This document shows, piece by piece, positions 1 through 9,550 of a stretch of DNA of 64,000 bases (the first letter of the stretch is position 1; each line of letters opens with the position of its first letter). A model generated the notes under the pieces. That model ran no database searches, was not told the origin of the DNA, and saw only the letters and a program-made list of their open reading frames with translations. The position numbers were made by a program, and so were the translations under genes. The DNA comes from DATNPH01 sp036703315 (GTDB taxonomy: Bacteria; Cyanobacteriota; Cyanobacteriia; Cyanobacteriales; Coleofasciculaceae), in assembly GCA_036703315.1 (NCBI GenBank), contig DATNPH010000026.1, positions 1 through 64,000 of the forward strand. Reading direction: 5' to 3'.

Positions 1-112
1 AGGGGTTAAAACCCCTGTCTCATAGAATCAAGTCCTCTCAAGAGGACTGAAAATCACTATTTGAGTCGTCTTTAGACGACTTTGGCTATTAGCCCGGAGT
101 TTAAACTCCGGG
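1..112. repeat. Cluster of four perfect palindromes
   Basis: Four perfect inverted repeats follow one another: positions 1-16 (AGGGGTT/AACCCCT arms), 31-48 (AGTCCTCT/AGAGGACT), 64-81 (AGTCGTCT/AGACGACT) and 93-112 (a 20-base palindrome, arms CCCGGAGTTT/AAACTCCGGG). The second and third share the frame AGTC.TCT. No gene covers the stretch. The spacing resembles the multi-hairpin intergenic repeats common in filamentous cyanobacteria. A role in RNA processing or mobility is inference. Confidence 0.7.
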
Positions 113-227
113 CGGGTTTCGGGAAAACGAATCAGCCCTGCCCGTTTCGGGGGGAGGAAATCTTACTCCCTCTCCGTTTCGGGGACCGGAGCTTTAGTGA
201 GGATTGGGGAGGGGTTCTTTGTATTTT

Positions 228-355
228 TGCAACAGGTCTATTGAGTCTCTTGCAAAAGTCAAATTGACTCCTCTCAATCCCCCATATCAGGAGGAAAAAT
301 CTTGCTCTCCATTTTTGGGAGGCCTGGGGAGGGGTTCTTAGCATTTGTGCGGTCT
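228..355. repeat. Degenerate MITE copies (AGACCTCTTGCA family)
   Basis: Positions 228-240 match the right end of the element at 35001-35125 with one interior mismatch. Positions 244-355 look like a second, more decayed copy: a left end AGTCTCTTGCA at 244-254 and a right end ending in GGTCTA at 350-355. Both copies carry the GGGGAGGGGTTCTT block before the right end. Together with the palindromes at 1-112 this accounts for most of the gene-free first 534 bases. Nothing is recognised from 356 to 534. Confidence 0.55.
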
Positions 356-534
356 ATTGTTCGCACTTGCCTGATTGGATGAGCCACCTAATGGAACTTT
401 GTAAAAAACTCATGCATCTGTGATTCGGATAATCCGTCGTCTGCGGTTCGGTTGTACTACTAGTGTTTCTGGGGTCTGCCAATTACATTAGTTTATAGAA
501 ATTTAAACAAGCTTACTCCCTCGGGGTCACTCCT

Positions 535-867
535 ATGAGCAATCTGTCAAATCGAGTTCCAGAGTTCTCTGATAGTGAGTCGAATAGCGGTAACTGGCTG
601 TGGCAATACGTCCAATCCTTGAATCCAGAAACAGTTACCCAACTTTCAAAACCCTCTACTGAAGCCCTTCAGGTGATCGAACGCAACATTGTAGGGATGC
701 TGGGAACCTTACCTGCTGAACCTTTTGGTGTCACAATTACCACGAGCCGTGAACATCTTGGTAAGCTGCTAGCTTCTGCTATGGTCAATGGCTACTTTTT
801 GCACAATGCTGAACAGAGAATGGCGTTTGAGAAGTCAATGCAGCTAGTTGAGTCAAGCGAAAGTTAG
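535..867 (+). CDS. DUF760 family protein
   Basis: This 110-residue soluble protein matches the cyanobacterial/plastid DUF760 pattern: a leading W.YV..LNPE segment, a central LGTLP block near residue 57, a SRE.L..LL segment, and a GY.L...E.R motif near the C-terminus. It has no signal peptide or membrane segment. The family is widespread in oxygenic phototrophs; plastid members have been linked to proteostasis, but no activity is established here. The ATG at 535 follows a gene-free repeat region and no operon partner is close. The family call is fairly sure; the function is unknown. Confidence 0.75.
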   Translation: MSNLSNRVPEFSDSESNSGNWLWQYVQSLNPETVTQLSKPSTEALQVIERNIVGMLGTLPAEPFGVTITTSREHLGKLLASAMVNGYFLHNAEQRMAFEKSMQLVESSES

Positions 868-1003
868 TGAATGTTGAGAACACTATGTAGCTCAAACTTT
901 TGACAAAACTCAAATAATCTAGAGTCTTTTAGCTTTAGATTCTCAAATAGGCAGCATCTTGACGCCTGGACAGAAGCTACCTTATCAACCGAGTTAGCTA
1001 TAA

Positions 1004-1122
1004 GCTAATACCAATTTCTTAAACGCTTGCTACAGATACTCTTCTTGCTCCCCCCAAAACATTGGGGGATTGGGAGAGTAATATCTGTAGCGGACAAAAA
1101 TAGAAACAGATTTGGTATTAGC
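1004..1122. mobile_element. MITE-like element with GCTAATACCAA terminal inverted repeats
   Basis: Terminal 11-base perfect inverted repeats lie at 1004-1014 (GCTAATACCAA) and 1112-1122. A second nested perfect pair lies at 1029-1038 (GCTACAGATA) and 1082-1091. The centre contains a CCCCCCAA...TTGGGGG stem. The whole 119 bases can fold into one long hairpin and encode no protein. It fills most of the gap between the DUF760 gene and the channel gene. Non-autonomous mobility is inferred from the structure. Confidence 0.6.
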
Positions 1123-1173
1123 ACAGGGCAAACCCTTCAAAAGAGAGCGATCGCCCATCCTCTTCCCCTCTAC

Positions 1174-2010
1174 TCATTGGGACTCGCTGAGCTTAACCTT
1201 TTCCAATTTAGCACCGCAGATTTTGCAGAACTGAGCATCCTTATCATGAAAGGGCAAACCACAACCTGAACAAGTGTTCTCAACTTGATTAGCTGTTTTC
1301 ACTAATTGCTTAATCAAATCTCCCAATTGCCAAGGAATCAGCGCAATACCCGTCAAAATCATCAACACTGTTAGGAGACGACCTACTTCTGAAGTGGGAG
1401 TTACATCACCAAACCCAACCGTTGTCATCGTTACAACTGAGAAATAAAATGCATCCAAAAACGTTTCAAACGCCTCAGCGTTGACCGGATGCTCAACTTG
1501 ATAAATCAAGCCAGAGTAAACAAAAAGAATCGTAAATAAGGTAAATAATATTCTTGCAAAAATTACCCCATCTTCCGAGTTGATACGCAAAAAATAAATT
1601 TTAATGTTTATAAACCGAATGAATCGCAACAGGCGAAACCATCGGAACATTCGGATAAAACTTATGTTGCTTAGCCTTAATAAAAAGGGCAATATAGCAA
1701 CAAAGTCAATTATAGAAAAGGGTTTAAAGAAAAATTTTATTTTGTTTTCAGCACACCAAAAACGGATTGAGTACTCCGCAACCAAAGTTATGCCAATTAA
1801 CGTATCAATAGTATCAATAATATTACGAACTGAATCTGGGATTGGGTAGGTTTGTGCTACGAAAATTGCTGAGGACAGCAAAATCAGTCCCAGAATAAAC
1901 AAATTAACGGCTCTACCTACTGGCGTTTCTATATCTTCTAAGTAATGGGCAATCTTTCGTCGCAGCTGCATCGGGGAAGAACTTAAATCAAATCCCATGA
2001 CTCTTACCAA
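1174..2010 (-). CDS. Voltage-gated potassium-channel-like ion transporter with C-terminal zinc ribbon
   Basis: This 278-residue membrane protein has about six hydrophobic segments. An S4-like stretch (FRWFRLLRFIRF, near residues 120-135) carries regularly spaced arginines. The selectivity filter TTVGFGD lies near residue 193, between the pore helix and the last membrane segment. These are the hallmarks of a tetrameric Kv-type K+ channel of the cytoplasmic membrane. After S6 comes a small Zn-ribbon with two CxxCG pairs (CSGCG and CKICG). The start overlaps the 3' end of mutL by 23 bases on the same strand, so the two are probably co-transcribed. K+ selectivity follows from the filter sequence; gating by voltage is inferred. 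Confidence 0.85.
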   Translation of the reverse strand: MVRVMGFDLSSSPMQLRRKIAHYLEDIETPVGRAVNLFILGLILLSSAIFVAQTYPIPDSVRNIIDTIDTLIGITLVAEYSIRFWCAENKIKFFFKPFSIIDFVAILPFLLRLSNISFIRMFRWFRLLRFIRFINIKIYFLRINSEDGVIFARILFTLFTILFVYSGLIYQVEHPVNAEAFETFLDAFYFSVVTMTTVGFGDVTPTSEVGRLLTVLMILTGIALIPWQLGDLIKQLVKTANQVENTCSGCGLPFHDKDAQFCKICGAKLEKVKLSESQ

Positions 2011-3709
2011 TTACCCAGTGACGACGGAAGAAACGAGCAAGCGCTGACTCTTCCAACGATAAATAAATGGGGCGTCCGTGGGGACAGGTGCGAGGATTGC
2101 GAGTGCTTTTCCATTGGTCTAACAACGTCTGCATTTCAGGCAAGCTTAGAGATGTACCATTCCGAATTGCACTGCGGCAGGCAGTGGCGACTTGAGCGGT
2201 TTGTAAATCCCCTCCCAAGCTAAGTTCCAGCAGGGCTAATGCACAATCATCTCGTTTTGTCAAGAGAGCTGGAGCGTTGCGTACTGCCCAGAGTTGCTCA
2301 CCAAAGGGTTCTACATCCAAACCTATCCGCTGAAGTTGCTCAACCTGAGCTGATGTCAAGTGGTTGAGAATGACTGGGGGTTCTAAAGGTACTATTTGCC
2401 AGCGATCGCAAATTTGCTCATACAAAACCCGTTCATGGGCAATGTGCTGTTCTACCAACCACACCCCTGTAGGATGCTCCCCCAGAATATACATATTGTG
2501 AACCTGGGCAACCGCCCGCAGTTCAATTAGCCCGATATCACGAGATTTCTCCGTGTTTTCATCTCCTTGTGACGCTGGTTGAATTGAACGGCTGACATTA
2601 TAAGCACCTTTTTCTTCTGATACCTTAAGTAACTTAGTCACCCGTTCCGAGTGAGCCGCTTCGGGAAGATTAGTTGGATTGATGCGGAGTGCTTGCTCAA
2701 TAGCTTGGGTAACTTGCTCCTGCCAGTAGGAGAGCGAGTGTAAGTAAATTTCTGCCTTGGCAGGATGGCGATTCCAGTCAATTTGGCTAGGGCAAATCTG
2801 GAGGTGAACAAAACAAATCGGGTAGCGATCGCGTGGACAGGTTCGCGCTAAAGCTGCCAAAATCGTCTGCTCTAATTCAGGCGATCGCACCATACGTCGA
2901 TTCGTCGCCACCTTTACCCAGTCAGGGCGTCGCCGATGGCACCGATCTGGTAATCCTACAACTAAAGAGAGTTTTGAGTTTTGAGTTGAAGATTCTCCCT
3001 TGCTCCCCTGCTCAGGTGTGGGCACTTCTAATGTCAGATCCTGCAAGTCAGTCTGCCGCAATCGCTTCAAGATTTGAGGGAGAATCTGCTGTGCTGTGTT
3101 GCCGGGACTGAAAGTAAACCATGGGCGCTCATTTTGCTGTACTTGCCAAGTGACGTGAGGATGGCATAGGGCAATTTGCTGAATTATTGCTTGTACCGCT
3201 CGCAGTTGTTGGGCAACGGGCGGTAATCCTTTGCGACGCACCGGCCAAGCACCAAATAAATTAGAGACAGTGACAACCGTACCGGGAGCGATCGCGGTAG
3301 CTTCCACCTGCATCGGTTCACCTTGCGAGTTATATGTCACTCGCCAACCCTCAACCGTTCCAACCAGCCTGCTTAAAATCTCAACTTGAGCTAGCGCCGC
3401 TAAACTATGCAAAGCTTCCCCGCGAAATCCCAAACTGGTAATCTTCCACAGGTCATCACTACTACGGATTTTGCTCGTACTATGGGCAGATGCAGCAAGC
3501 TTCAAATCTTCTAAATCCATGCCAGAACCATTATCTGCCACTCGTATCCGCCACTGGTCACACCACACAGCAACAACGATACGCGTTGCACCAGCATCGA
3601 GGGAATTTTCTACCAGCTCTCGCACAACAGCTGCCAAAGAGTCAATAACCTCACCGGCAGCTATGAGATTCACTACCTCTGTCGGTAAGGATTGAATACT
3701 AAAGGTCAT
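1988..3709 (-). CDS. mutL: DNA mismatch repair protein MutL
   Basis: This 573-residue protein is a GHKL ATPase of mismatch repair that links MutS to downstream excision. N-terminal motifs are complete: AAGEVIDS near residue 17, the catalytic ENSLDAG near 34, DNGSGM near 59 and GFRGEAL near 93. The C-terminal dimerisation/endonuclease region keeps EQHIAHERVLYE (variant of DQHA..E....E) near residue 418, an ACRSAI segment and CPHGRP near 545, so nicking activity is plausible. The middle linker contains a stretch encoded by a short TTTTGAG-type tandem repeat (2968-2990), typical of cyanobacterial repeat invasion in a disordered region. The channel gene overlaps its 3' end. The identification is secure. 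Confidence 0.95.
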   Translation of the reverse strand: MTFSIQSLPTEVVNLIAAGEVIDSLAAVVRELVENSLDAGATRIVVAVWCDQWRIRVADNGSGMDLEDLKLAASAHSTSKIRSSDDLWKITSLGFRGEALHSLAALAQVEILSRLVGTVEGWRVTYNSQGEPMQVEATAIAPGTVVTVSNLFGAWPVRRKGLPPVAQQLRAVQAIIQQIALCHPHVTWQVQQNERPWFTFSPGNTAQQILPQILKRLRQTDLQDLTLEVPTPEQGSKGESSTQNSKLSLVVGLPDRCHRRRPDWVKVATNRRMVRSPELEQTILAALARTCPRDRYPICFVHLQICPSQIDWNRHPAKAEIYLHSLSYWQEQVTQAIEQALRINPTNLPEAAHSERVTKLLKVSEEKGAYNVSRSIQPASQGDENTEKSRDIGLIELRAVAQVHNMYILGEHPTGVWLVEQHIAHERVLYEQICDRWQIVPLEPPVILNHLTSAQVEQLQRIGLDVEPFGEQLWAVRNAPALLTKRDDCALALLELSLGGDLQTAQVATACRSAIRNGTSLSLPEMQTLLDQWKSTRNPRTCPHGRPIYLSLEESALARFFRRHWVIGKSHGI

Positions 3710-3758
3710 AGACTTTTAGGTTAGCGGAGGCACGGGAAAGACGCTTTTGCCCTACCCC

Positions 3759-5393
3759 CTAGTGTAGACATTCCGCTGGAACATCTCTGATCGTGTTATC
3801 CAACGGCAGGGTGACTCTAAAGGTTGTGCCAACCCCTTCTTCACTAATAAACATAATCCTGCCACCATGTAATGCCACAGAATTTTTGACAATTGCTAAA
3901 CCCAATCCTGTACCAGGAATAGTGCCTACATTTTGACCCCGATGAAATGACTCAAATAGTCGCGGCTGGTCTTCAGTTGGAATGCCAATACCCTCGTCCT
4001 GGATCTCAAAGATTACTTCTTCATCCTGGCAGTGGCAGCTAAAGTGAACAGTAGTATCTTGAGGTGAATACTTGATAGCATTCGTTAGCAAATTACTCAA
4101 AATGTGTAGTAGAAGTTTTTCATCCAGGCAAGGCTTGATGCCTGGACTTAAGCAGACAAAGTTAATCTTATATTTCCCAGCGATACCCAGTTGTATTTCT
4201 TCAACTAAATCACTACAAAATTTTTCCAACGCCAAAGGTTTAGGATTGAACTCCAGCTTTCCTGATTCTGCTTTATTGACTATCAGTACATCATCTAAGA
4301 GTTCAGTCATCCGTTTGATGGCGTCTTTAACACGATGATAGAGTTTGCCTTTTTTCTCATCAGTCCATCGATGACTATAATTTTGTAGTAATTCAGTAGA
4401 AGACAAGATGGAAGTCATAGGAGTACGGAACTCGTGGCTCGCCATTGAAATAAAGCTAGATTTGAGTTCTCGCAGTTCTTTTTCGCGTTCAAGCGCCTTA
4501 ATTATCTCAGCTTCTGCACGCTTGCGCTCAGTGATATCCCGACCTACATAAACAAAGTTTTGTAATTCCTCTATATCTGTCTGAATAGCTGAGCAAGAAA
4601 AAGCGATAGAAACCTTTTCTCCTGTTTTGGTCTGACAACTAACTTCTATATCCTTTAAGAATTCACCTTTAAGTGATGAACACCGATGTTTCATTTGCTG
4701 TAAAAATTCTTCATCGGTAATTAGCAGGGAAACTGGCTGGTTGATTAATTCTTCTTCGCTATATCCAAATAAAGCTTGGGTAGATTCATTAACTGTTTTT
4801 ATAGTCCCTGATGTTGTTGTAACTAATAATGCATCTGCCATTGAAAATATAATCTTATCGATATAGTTTTTGGAGGCAGCTAATGAACTCAATAATAGAC
4901 TAGTCTCATTGATTTGCTGAGCTAAGGCTTGCTTCAAAAGCATATGCTCTGTTGCATCTTCCAAGACTACCATTAACCTAGTTTCAAAAGAATATTCCTC
5001 GTAGTATTGGCTGATGTATAAATCAAAATATAGAGGAGAGTTAGAATCTAATAACGCTGTGCTTGCGCTTTCAGCCGGTTCTGCCAATATCGTGTTCCTT
5101 CCATCAGAGCGTCCAACTCCTTTTAAGTCGAAACTACTCTGTCGTCCTTCAAGAATATCAAGGATGGTATCTTCCAGTCCTATCAATTCAGGAAAGGGAA
5201 CACGAATATCTTCTCCTACGCTAAAATCATCGATACAATACGCAAAGTGTTGTGCCTTCGAAGATGCTTCTAGAATGATTAATTTTTTATCGAGTATTAG
5301 GTATTCGTGGCGTAGTAGAGGTTTTTTTTTGAAAGATGTATGTGTCTGATGCATCAAGTTTTGTGGACTACTTTTTGCGTTTTGCGTCAGCAT
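3759..5393 (-). CDS. PAS-domain sensor histidine kinase
   Basis: This 544-residue protein has no predicted membrane span. Residues about 28-165 form a sensor segment (FPELIGLED...GRQSSF) shared with the PAS protein at 17121-17918. Residues about 175-300 form a PAS domain ending in GRDITERKRAEAE. The HisKA H-box SMASHEFRTP is near residue 320, and the catalytic domain has N-box NLLTNAIKYSP, DEGIGIP and GTGLGLAI. All kinase motifs are intact, so it should autophosphorylate and pass phosphate to an unlinked response regulator; none lies next to it. The signal is unknown. It stands alone between mutL and a 384-base gap. Confidence 0.88.
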   Translation of the reverse strand: MLTQNAKSSPQNLMHQTHTSFKKKPLLRHEYLILDKKLIILEASSKAQHFAYCIDDFSVGEDIRVPFPELIGLEDTILDILEGRQSSFDLKGVGRSDGRNTILAEPAESASTALLDSNSPLYFDLYISQYYEEYSFETRLMVVLEDATEHMLLKQALAQQINETSLLLSSLAASKNYIDKIIFSMADALLVTTTSGTIKTVNESTQALFGYSEEELINQPVSLLITDEEFLQQMKHRCSSLKGEFLKDIEVSCQTKTGEKVSIAFSCSAIQTDIEELQNFVYVGRDITERKRAEAEIIKALEREKELRELKSSFISMASHEFRTPMTSILSSTELLQNYSHRWTDEKKGKLYHRVKDAIKRMTELLDDVLIVNKAESGKLEFNPKPLALEKFCSDLVEEIQLGIAGKYKINFVCLSPGIKPCLDEKLLLHILSNLLTNAIKYSPQDTTVHFSCHCQDEEVIFEIQDEGIGIPTEDQPRLFESFHRGQNVGTIPGTGLGLAIVKNSVALHGGRIMFISEEGVGTTFRVTLPLDNTIRDVPAECLH

Positions 5394-5777
5394 AAATTCA
5401 ATCTTTACTAAAATTTGATGAGTTTGGAAAATTAGAGTTAAATTTTTAAATTTAACTCATTGTATTTCTTGAACTATTTCTTTCTAATCAATTAGATGAA
5501 ATAAATTTCAAGCTGTGATAACAGTATGTTTGGAATTAGCACTTAAAAAGTTGAATATGTTCTGGAGTCGCCCAATTATTCCCTAACCGCTGATGTTAGC
5601 AAAAACAAGTGCCCCCGGCATCGTTGCTAGTTACTGGCAGCGATCGCCTCAAATTTAGTATTCCTTTCTAAGTCCTTGATGAGCAACTGTAAATTTACTG
5701 ATTTTAGTTTTAGGAATTTCCGGAAGAGCTTCACGCCTACGATGCTAATAACAGCATTTTGAATTTTGAATTGTCTA
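5394..5777. other. Gene-free stretch upstream of the histidine kinase
   Basis: This stretch is AT-rich next to the kinase start and presumably holds its promoter on the minus strand. It contains a HIP1-like site near 5641. No coding potential, strong terminator or repeat was recognised. Confidence 0.4.
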
Positions 5778-6908
5778 TTATTCCCAAAGCCGACGCCGAG
5801 GAGGACCGTTGAGACGCTTGTGGGTGTCAGAAAGTAGTGCAGGGATATCTAGCTGTTCGGGGCAGCGAGGCAGGCAGTCACCGCAACTGGTACAACCGTT
5901 GCCCTTAACTCCACTAAACCAGTGACCGGCATTTTCAAACATTTGATAGCGATATTTACTGAAGTCCGTCATGTCATAAGCAACAGCTAGGTTCCGCAGA
6001 CGCAAGACTTCTGGAATATGAATGTTTTCTGGGCAAGGTAGGCATGCGTAGCACTGGCTACACCGATCAGTTGCCAAAGCCTCCTTAGCTTGCATGTCTA
6101 GGCGACACAATACCTCAAGTTCCATTGGTGTTAGAGGCTCATCTCGGTTAGCAACACTCAGAGGTTCAGTCAGTTCAGTTGGGTTAGCGGGTCCGACGCT
6201 AAGTGTGGTGATGCGGCGATCGCTTAATAAAAACCGATAGTTCAGCTCTAGAGGTGAGAAGGGATGGCACAGCTGTTCTAGCTTTGGGGGTGGGGTGTAG
6301 AGTTGTCCTCCTTTATCCGCTGGGGAGATGATAAAGATGCCCATATCTTTGTTGTGAGCTAACTCAACCACTGGGGCATTGCGCTGAAAAAAATAATAGT
6401 AGTGAAGGTTGACAAATGCAAATAGATCTGTATTAATGGCGGCTAGAACCACATCCAGCTGAGCGTGAGTGGAGAAGCCAATGTGCCGGATACGACCCTT
6501 GGCTACAGCTTCTTGCACAGCTTGCATACAACCATCCGGAGACTTGACCCAGGCGAGATGCTCCCAGGTATTGATGCCATGAATTGCCAAACAATCTAAA
6601 TAGTCGAGCTGTAGGCGTTCTAAGGACTCATCTATCCATTGACGCATCAAGGCGGCATCAGGGGTAGGTGGCAGCTTGGTGGTGATGTGTAGCTGCTCTC
6701 TTGGCACTGGCAACTCGGTTTTCAGGATGTTGCCAAGATACTGCTCACTCTTCCCATAACCTCTGGCGGTTTCCAGGTGGTTAATTCCTCTGGCGATCGC
6801 CTGCTGCACAGTTTTGGATGCTTCAAAGTCAGAAGCTAAGCAGCGCATAGTTCCGAGGGAAAACACTGAAAGGAGCAGATTCGTTTTCCCAAACCGTCTA
6901 TAGTGCAT
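5778..6908 (-). CDS. Aldo/keto reductase with C-terminal 4Fe-4S domain
   Basis: This 376-residue protein has an AKR TIM-barrel N-terminal domain followed by a ferredoxin-like tail. The barrel shows the AKR signature around residue 50 (ARGYGKSEQYLG, containing the catalytic Tyr) and the FS-H strand IGFSTHA near residue 143. Two cysteine clusters follow: CSQCYACLPCP near residue 283 and CTSCGDCLPRCP near 341, each able to bind 4Fe-4S. This architecture is known in bacteria as a predicted oxidoreductase of the AKR family; the substrate is unknown. The fusion suggests that electrons reach the active site through ferredoxin-type centres. The DUF151 gene lies upstream on the same strand, 57 bases away. 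Confidence 0.88.
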   Translation of the reverse strand: MHYRRFGKTNLLLSVFSLGTMRCLASDFEASKTVQQAIARGINHLETARGYGKSEQYLGNILKTELPVPREQLHITTKLPPTPDAALMRQWIDESLERLQLDYLDCLAIHGINTWEHLAWVKSPDGCMQAVQEAVAKGRIRHIGFSTHAQLDVVLAAINTDLFAFVNLHYYYFFQRNAPVVELAHNKDMGIFIISPADKGGQLYTPPPKLEQLCHPFSPLELNYRFLLSDRRITTLSVGPANPTELTEPLSVANRDEPLTPMELEVLCRLDMQAKEALATDRCSQCYACLPCPENIHIPEVLRLRNLAVAYDMTDFSKYRYQMFENAGHWFSGVKGNGCTSCGDCLPRCPEQLDIPALLSDTHKRLNGPPRRRLWE

Positions 6909-6965
6909 CAGTAAATTTTAGATTGGCAATCTTAAATTAATCTACAATCAAAAATCTAAAATTTC

Positions 6966-7472
6966 CTAAGCTTCACCACCAGTTTTAAAACCCCGACGCT
7001 GGGTAAAATCTTCAGGTCGGATATTAGCGACAAACTCCCGAAAGGCACGTCGTTCTTCTTCGTCAGCGTCTCGGTCAACGGGTATAGAAGCATCGGCAAT
7101 TACTTCTTCTAGCACCCAAATTGGGCTATTGGTGCGTATGGCGATCGCGATCGCATCACTGGGGCGTGCATCAATTTCTTTCTTTGTTTCGCCCTGACGA
7201 ACACACAGAATAGCATAGAAAGTATTATCTTGAAGCGAGTGAATCACGATCCGCTCTAGCTTCATGTTCCATACTTCCATGAGGTTAACGAAGAGGTCAT
7301 GGGTGAGGGGGCGAGGAGGTGTTTGTCTTTCCAAAGCGCTGATAATTGCTTTTGCCTGATCTTGCCCTATATAGATGGGCAAAGCACGCCGATCCGATGC
7401 ATCCTTGAGTAGTACAATCGGACTCTTGGTTACGGCGTCTAATGCAATTCCAGCAACTCTCATTTCAATCAT
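6966..7472 (-). CDS. Bifunctional nuclease family protein (DUF151)
   Basis: This 168-residue soluble protein carries the DUF151 core: MRVAGIALDA at the N-terminus, PIVLLKD, LPIYIGQDQA..I, RPLTHDL near residue 57 and the RPSDAIAIAIR block near 103. Some members of this family have nuclease activity and stress roles, but this is not shown for cyanobacteria. It reads in the same direction as the aldo/keto reductase and is divergent from ribE. The length is normal for cyanobacterial members. The family assignment is secure; the activity is only inferred. Confidence 0.9.
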   Translation of the reverse strand: MIEMRVAGIALDAVTKSPIVLLKDASDRRALPIYIGQDQAKAIISALERQTPPRPLTHDLFVNLMEVWNMKLERIVIHSLQDNTFYAILCVRQGETKKEIDARPSDAIAIAIRTNSPIWVLEEVIADASIPVDRDADEEERRAFREFVANIRPEDFTQRRGFKTGGEA

Positions 7473-7769
7473 CAGCTTAGCCTCTAGAATACAGTCGGCA
7501 TCGGGAGCATCATAGCGAAGCAGTAAACTAGTACTATCCCGATGGGGACTAGAACAAGCTTAACAATCTGTCCTAACCACTGCATCGGTCAACTGTAAAT
7601 CAGCCCTTGGGAACCTAATCTCTTGGGGATAACAAAGTTGTATTCTCCAAGTATGCCCCAGTCTCAGGACGTTTGCTGTGGGACTTCACGAAAAAAACAC
7701 AGACTGATGCTGCTTAGTATAGCTATCAGCAGCAACCACGTAATGATCTCAGGAGTTGAACTAAAAACA

Positions 7770-8459
7770 GTGTTTACAGGATTAATCCAAGCCCTGGGAA
7801 CAATTCGACCGTTAGGAGGCGATCGCTTTGATGTGTATTGCCGTGCTGATGCCTCTGATGTAATCTTACGAGATTTAGCGATCGGTGATAGTGTAGCCGT
7901 CGATGGCATTTGTTTGACCGTTGAGGAAATTTTACCTCAAGGTTTTGTAGCAACAGCATCTGATGAAACTTTGCGCCGTACAACCCTTGGACAACAGCAT
8001 CGCTCTGCACCCTATGTAAATTTGGAGACATCTGTGCGTGTCGGCAGCAAATTGGGTGGACACTTCGTCACAGGTCACATTGACGGTATTGGCAGTTTGC
8101 AGGAATTGATACAAACGCCTAACTCGTGGGAGATGTGCTTTACAGCACCTGCTACCTTAACTGACCTATGGCAACGCCAAGTTGCTCGTTATCTTGTCCC
8201 TAAAGGCAGTATAGCTGTCAACGGTGTGAGCCTGACGATTGCTGAGTGCGACCCTCAAAGTAGTTGGTTTAAGGCAGCAGTGATTCCCCATACTTATGCT
8301 CAGACAAATCTTAGCCATTTAGAGATTGGTAGCTGGGTAAATCTAGAGAGCGATATCTTAGGCAAGTATGTTGAAAAGTTACTGGGTTATAAAGTCCCAG
8401 CATCTGATCACCTTGAGGAGATTTCACCCGCCTTTTTAGCAGAACACGGCTATGTTTAA
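7770..8459 (+). CDS. ribE: Riboflavin synthase, alpha subunit
   Basis: The enzyme dismutates two molecules of 6,7-dimethyl-8-ribityllumazine to riboflavin, in the cytoplasm. The sequence has the two internally repeated lumazine-binding barrels of the family: MFTGLIQ...DSVAVDGICLT and the second half with GGHFVTGH..G and INVNGVSLT-like AVNGVSLTIAE, then IPHTYAQTNL. I place the start at the GTG at 7770, which gives the canonical MFTGLIQ and 229 residues; an AGGAG lies at 7751-7755, slightly far away. Longer in-frame starts exist upstream (for example the ATG at 7743) but lack conserved sequence. No FMN riboswitch was recognised upstream. It is divergent from the DUF151 gene. Confidence 0.92.
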   Translation: MFTGLIQALGTIRPLGGDRFDVYCRADASDVILRDLAIGDSVAVDGICLTVEEILPQGFVATASDETLRRTTLGQQHRSAPYVNLETSVRVGSKLGGHFVTGHIDGIGSLQELIQTPNSWEMCFTAPATLTDLWQRQVARYLVPKGSIAVNGVSLTIAECDPQSSWFKAAVIPHTYAQTNLSHLEIGSWVNLESDILGKYVEKLLGYKVPASDHLEEISPAFLAEHGYV

Positions 8460-8585
8460 CTACTCCGTTCGTGATACCCCGTTCATCTCTTGTGAGCCTA
8501 CCAAATGAGGGGGTAAGCCTCCCCTCAGTCAGCTACCGCTAGCGGCAGTGTATGTTATGGGCTGTAGAGCGCGATGAAACCACTA

Positions 8586-8609
8586 AAGCCCAGTGCCTAC
8601 CCTGGGCTT
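8586..8609 (+). terminator. Probable intrinsic terminator
   Basis: An eight-base perfect stem (AAGCCCAG/CTGGGCTT) with an eight-base loop is followed by a CTTTC tract. It lies about 125 bases after the ribE stop, so it could end ribE transcription. The poly-T tract is weak. Confidence 0.45.
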
Positions 8610-9550
8610 CTTTCATAGCTATATTTTTGTGCAAAAAGGAAACCCCTTTGGGAACGAGGGGACGTATAGCTCAAAAGCATTAATTATTAGCCTACTGACC
8701 TAGTGTGAGGAACTGGTGAGTTACCCTTCACCGTTCCATTAAGCTTTGATTCTACAAGTTGCTTGTTGTTGATTCAGGAAACTCTTGTCCACAACCTTCA
8801 TCTGTGGGCGTGATTAATGGAGCAAATAGCCCAATTGCAGCACACTGGCTGATGGGAATAGTGCTGATAACTGAGTATTTGGCTGACAATCAGTGAGAAT
8901 CAGGCTAAGAAAATTAGCGCGATCCCCGTCCTGAAGACTTTTGGGTCAACCTATTTTGTCATGCTAACCCAGCATCAGGATTACTGAGGAAGCGACTTTG
9001 TAATCTAACGGTTAAATTTACGCTTTTTTCCGGGAAATTACAGAGATTGACAGAAAACTATATCCAGTATTCCGTAATTTTCACCAGGAAAACTCACCCT
9101 CCCTTATGGCAGGGTTAAACTAACTAACCCTTGATTGGTTCCCCTGATTCAGGGGACTAATAAACATGCCAACGGTTCTCTAGAATTTTCCTCATATCAC
9201 TTCAAAGCACATGAAAATTAGGTTCCCTCTCTGGCACTTTCTCAACCAACCCGTTTTTAGTTCCCAAACTCCATTGATACTCAATCCCACTCTCTTCGCC
9301 TATATCTACAGAATTAAACTTCTAGAACGTTGTTGGGCTAAAGAGTGTAATTCTAAGGGTCGCCATTATAATTGATTATTTGTAGTAGGGTTATAGCCTA
9401 TCTGTTTTTGTTTTCTACAGATAGTTTCCTTATCTATGTGGAGTAGCAAATTTTAGAGGATATTCCTTGCAAAAGTCAACCAATTTTTTTGAAAAAATAT
9501 AGGGAAGCCTAGTCACGCTTTCAATGTAAACAAAACACATAAGCGTACAA

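Noticed and set aside
7473..7769. Possible FMN riboswitch upstream of ribE
   Set aside because: The RFN element's conserved blocks were not seen; only ordinary intergenic sequence is present.
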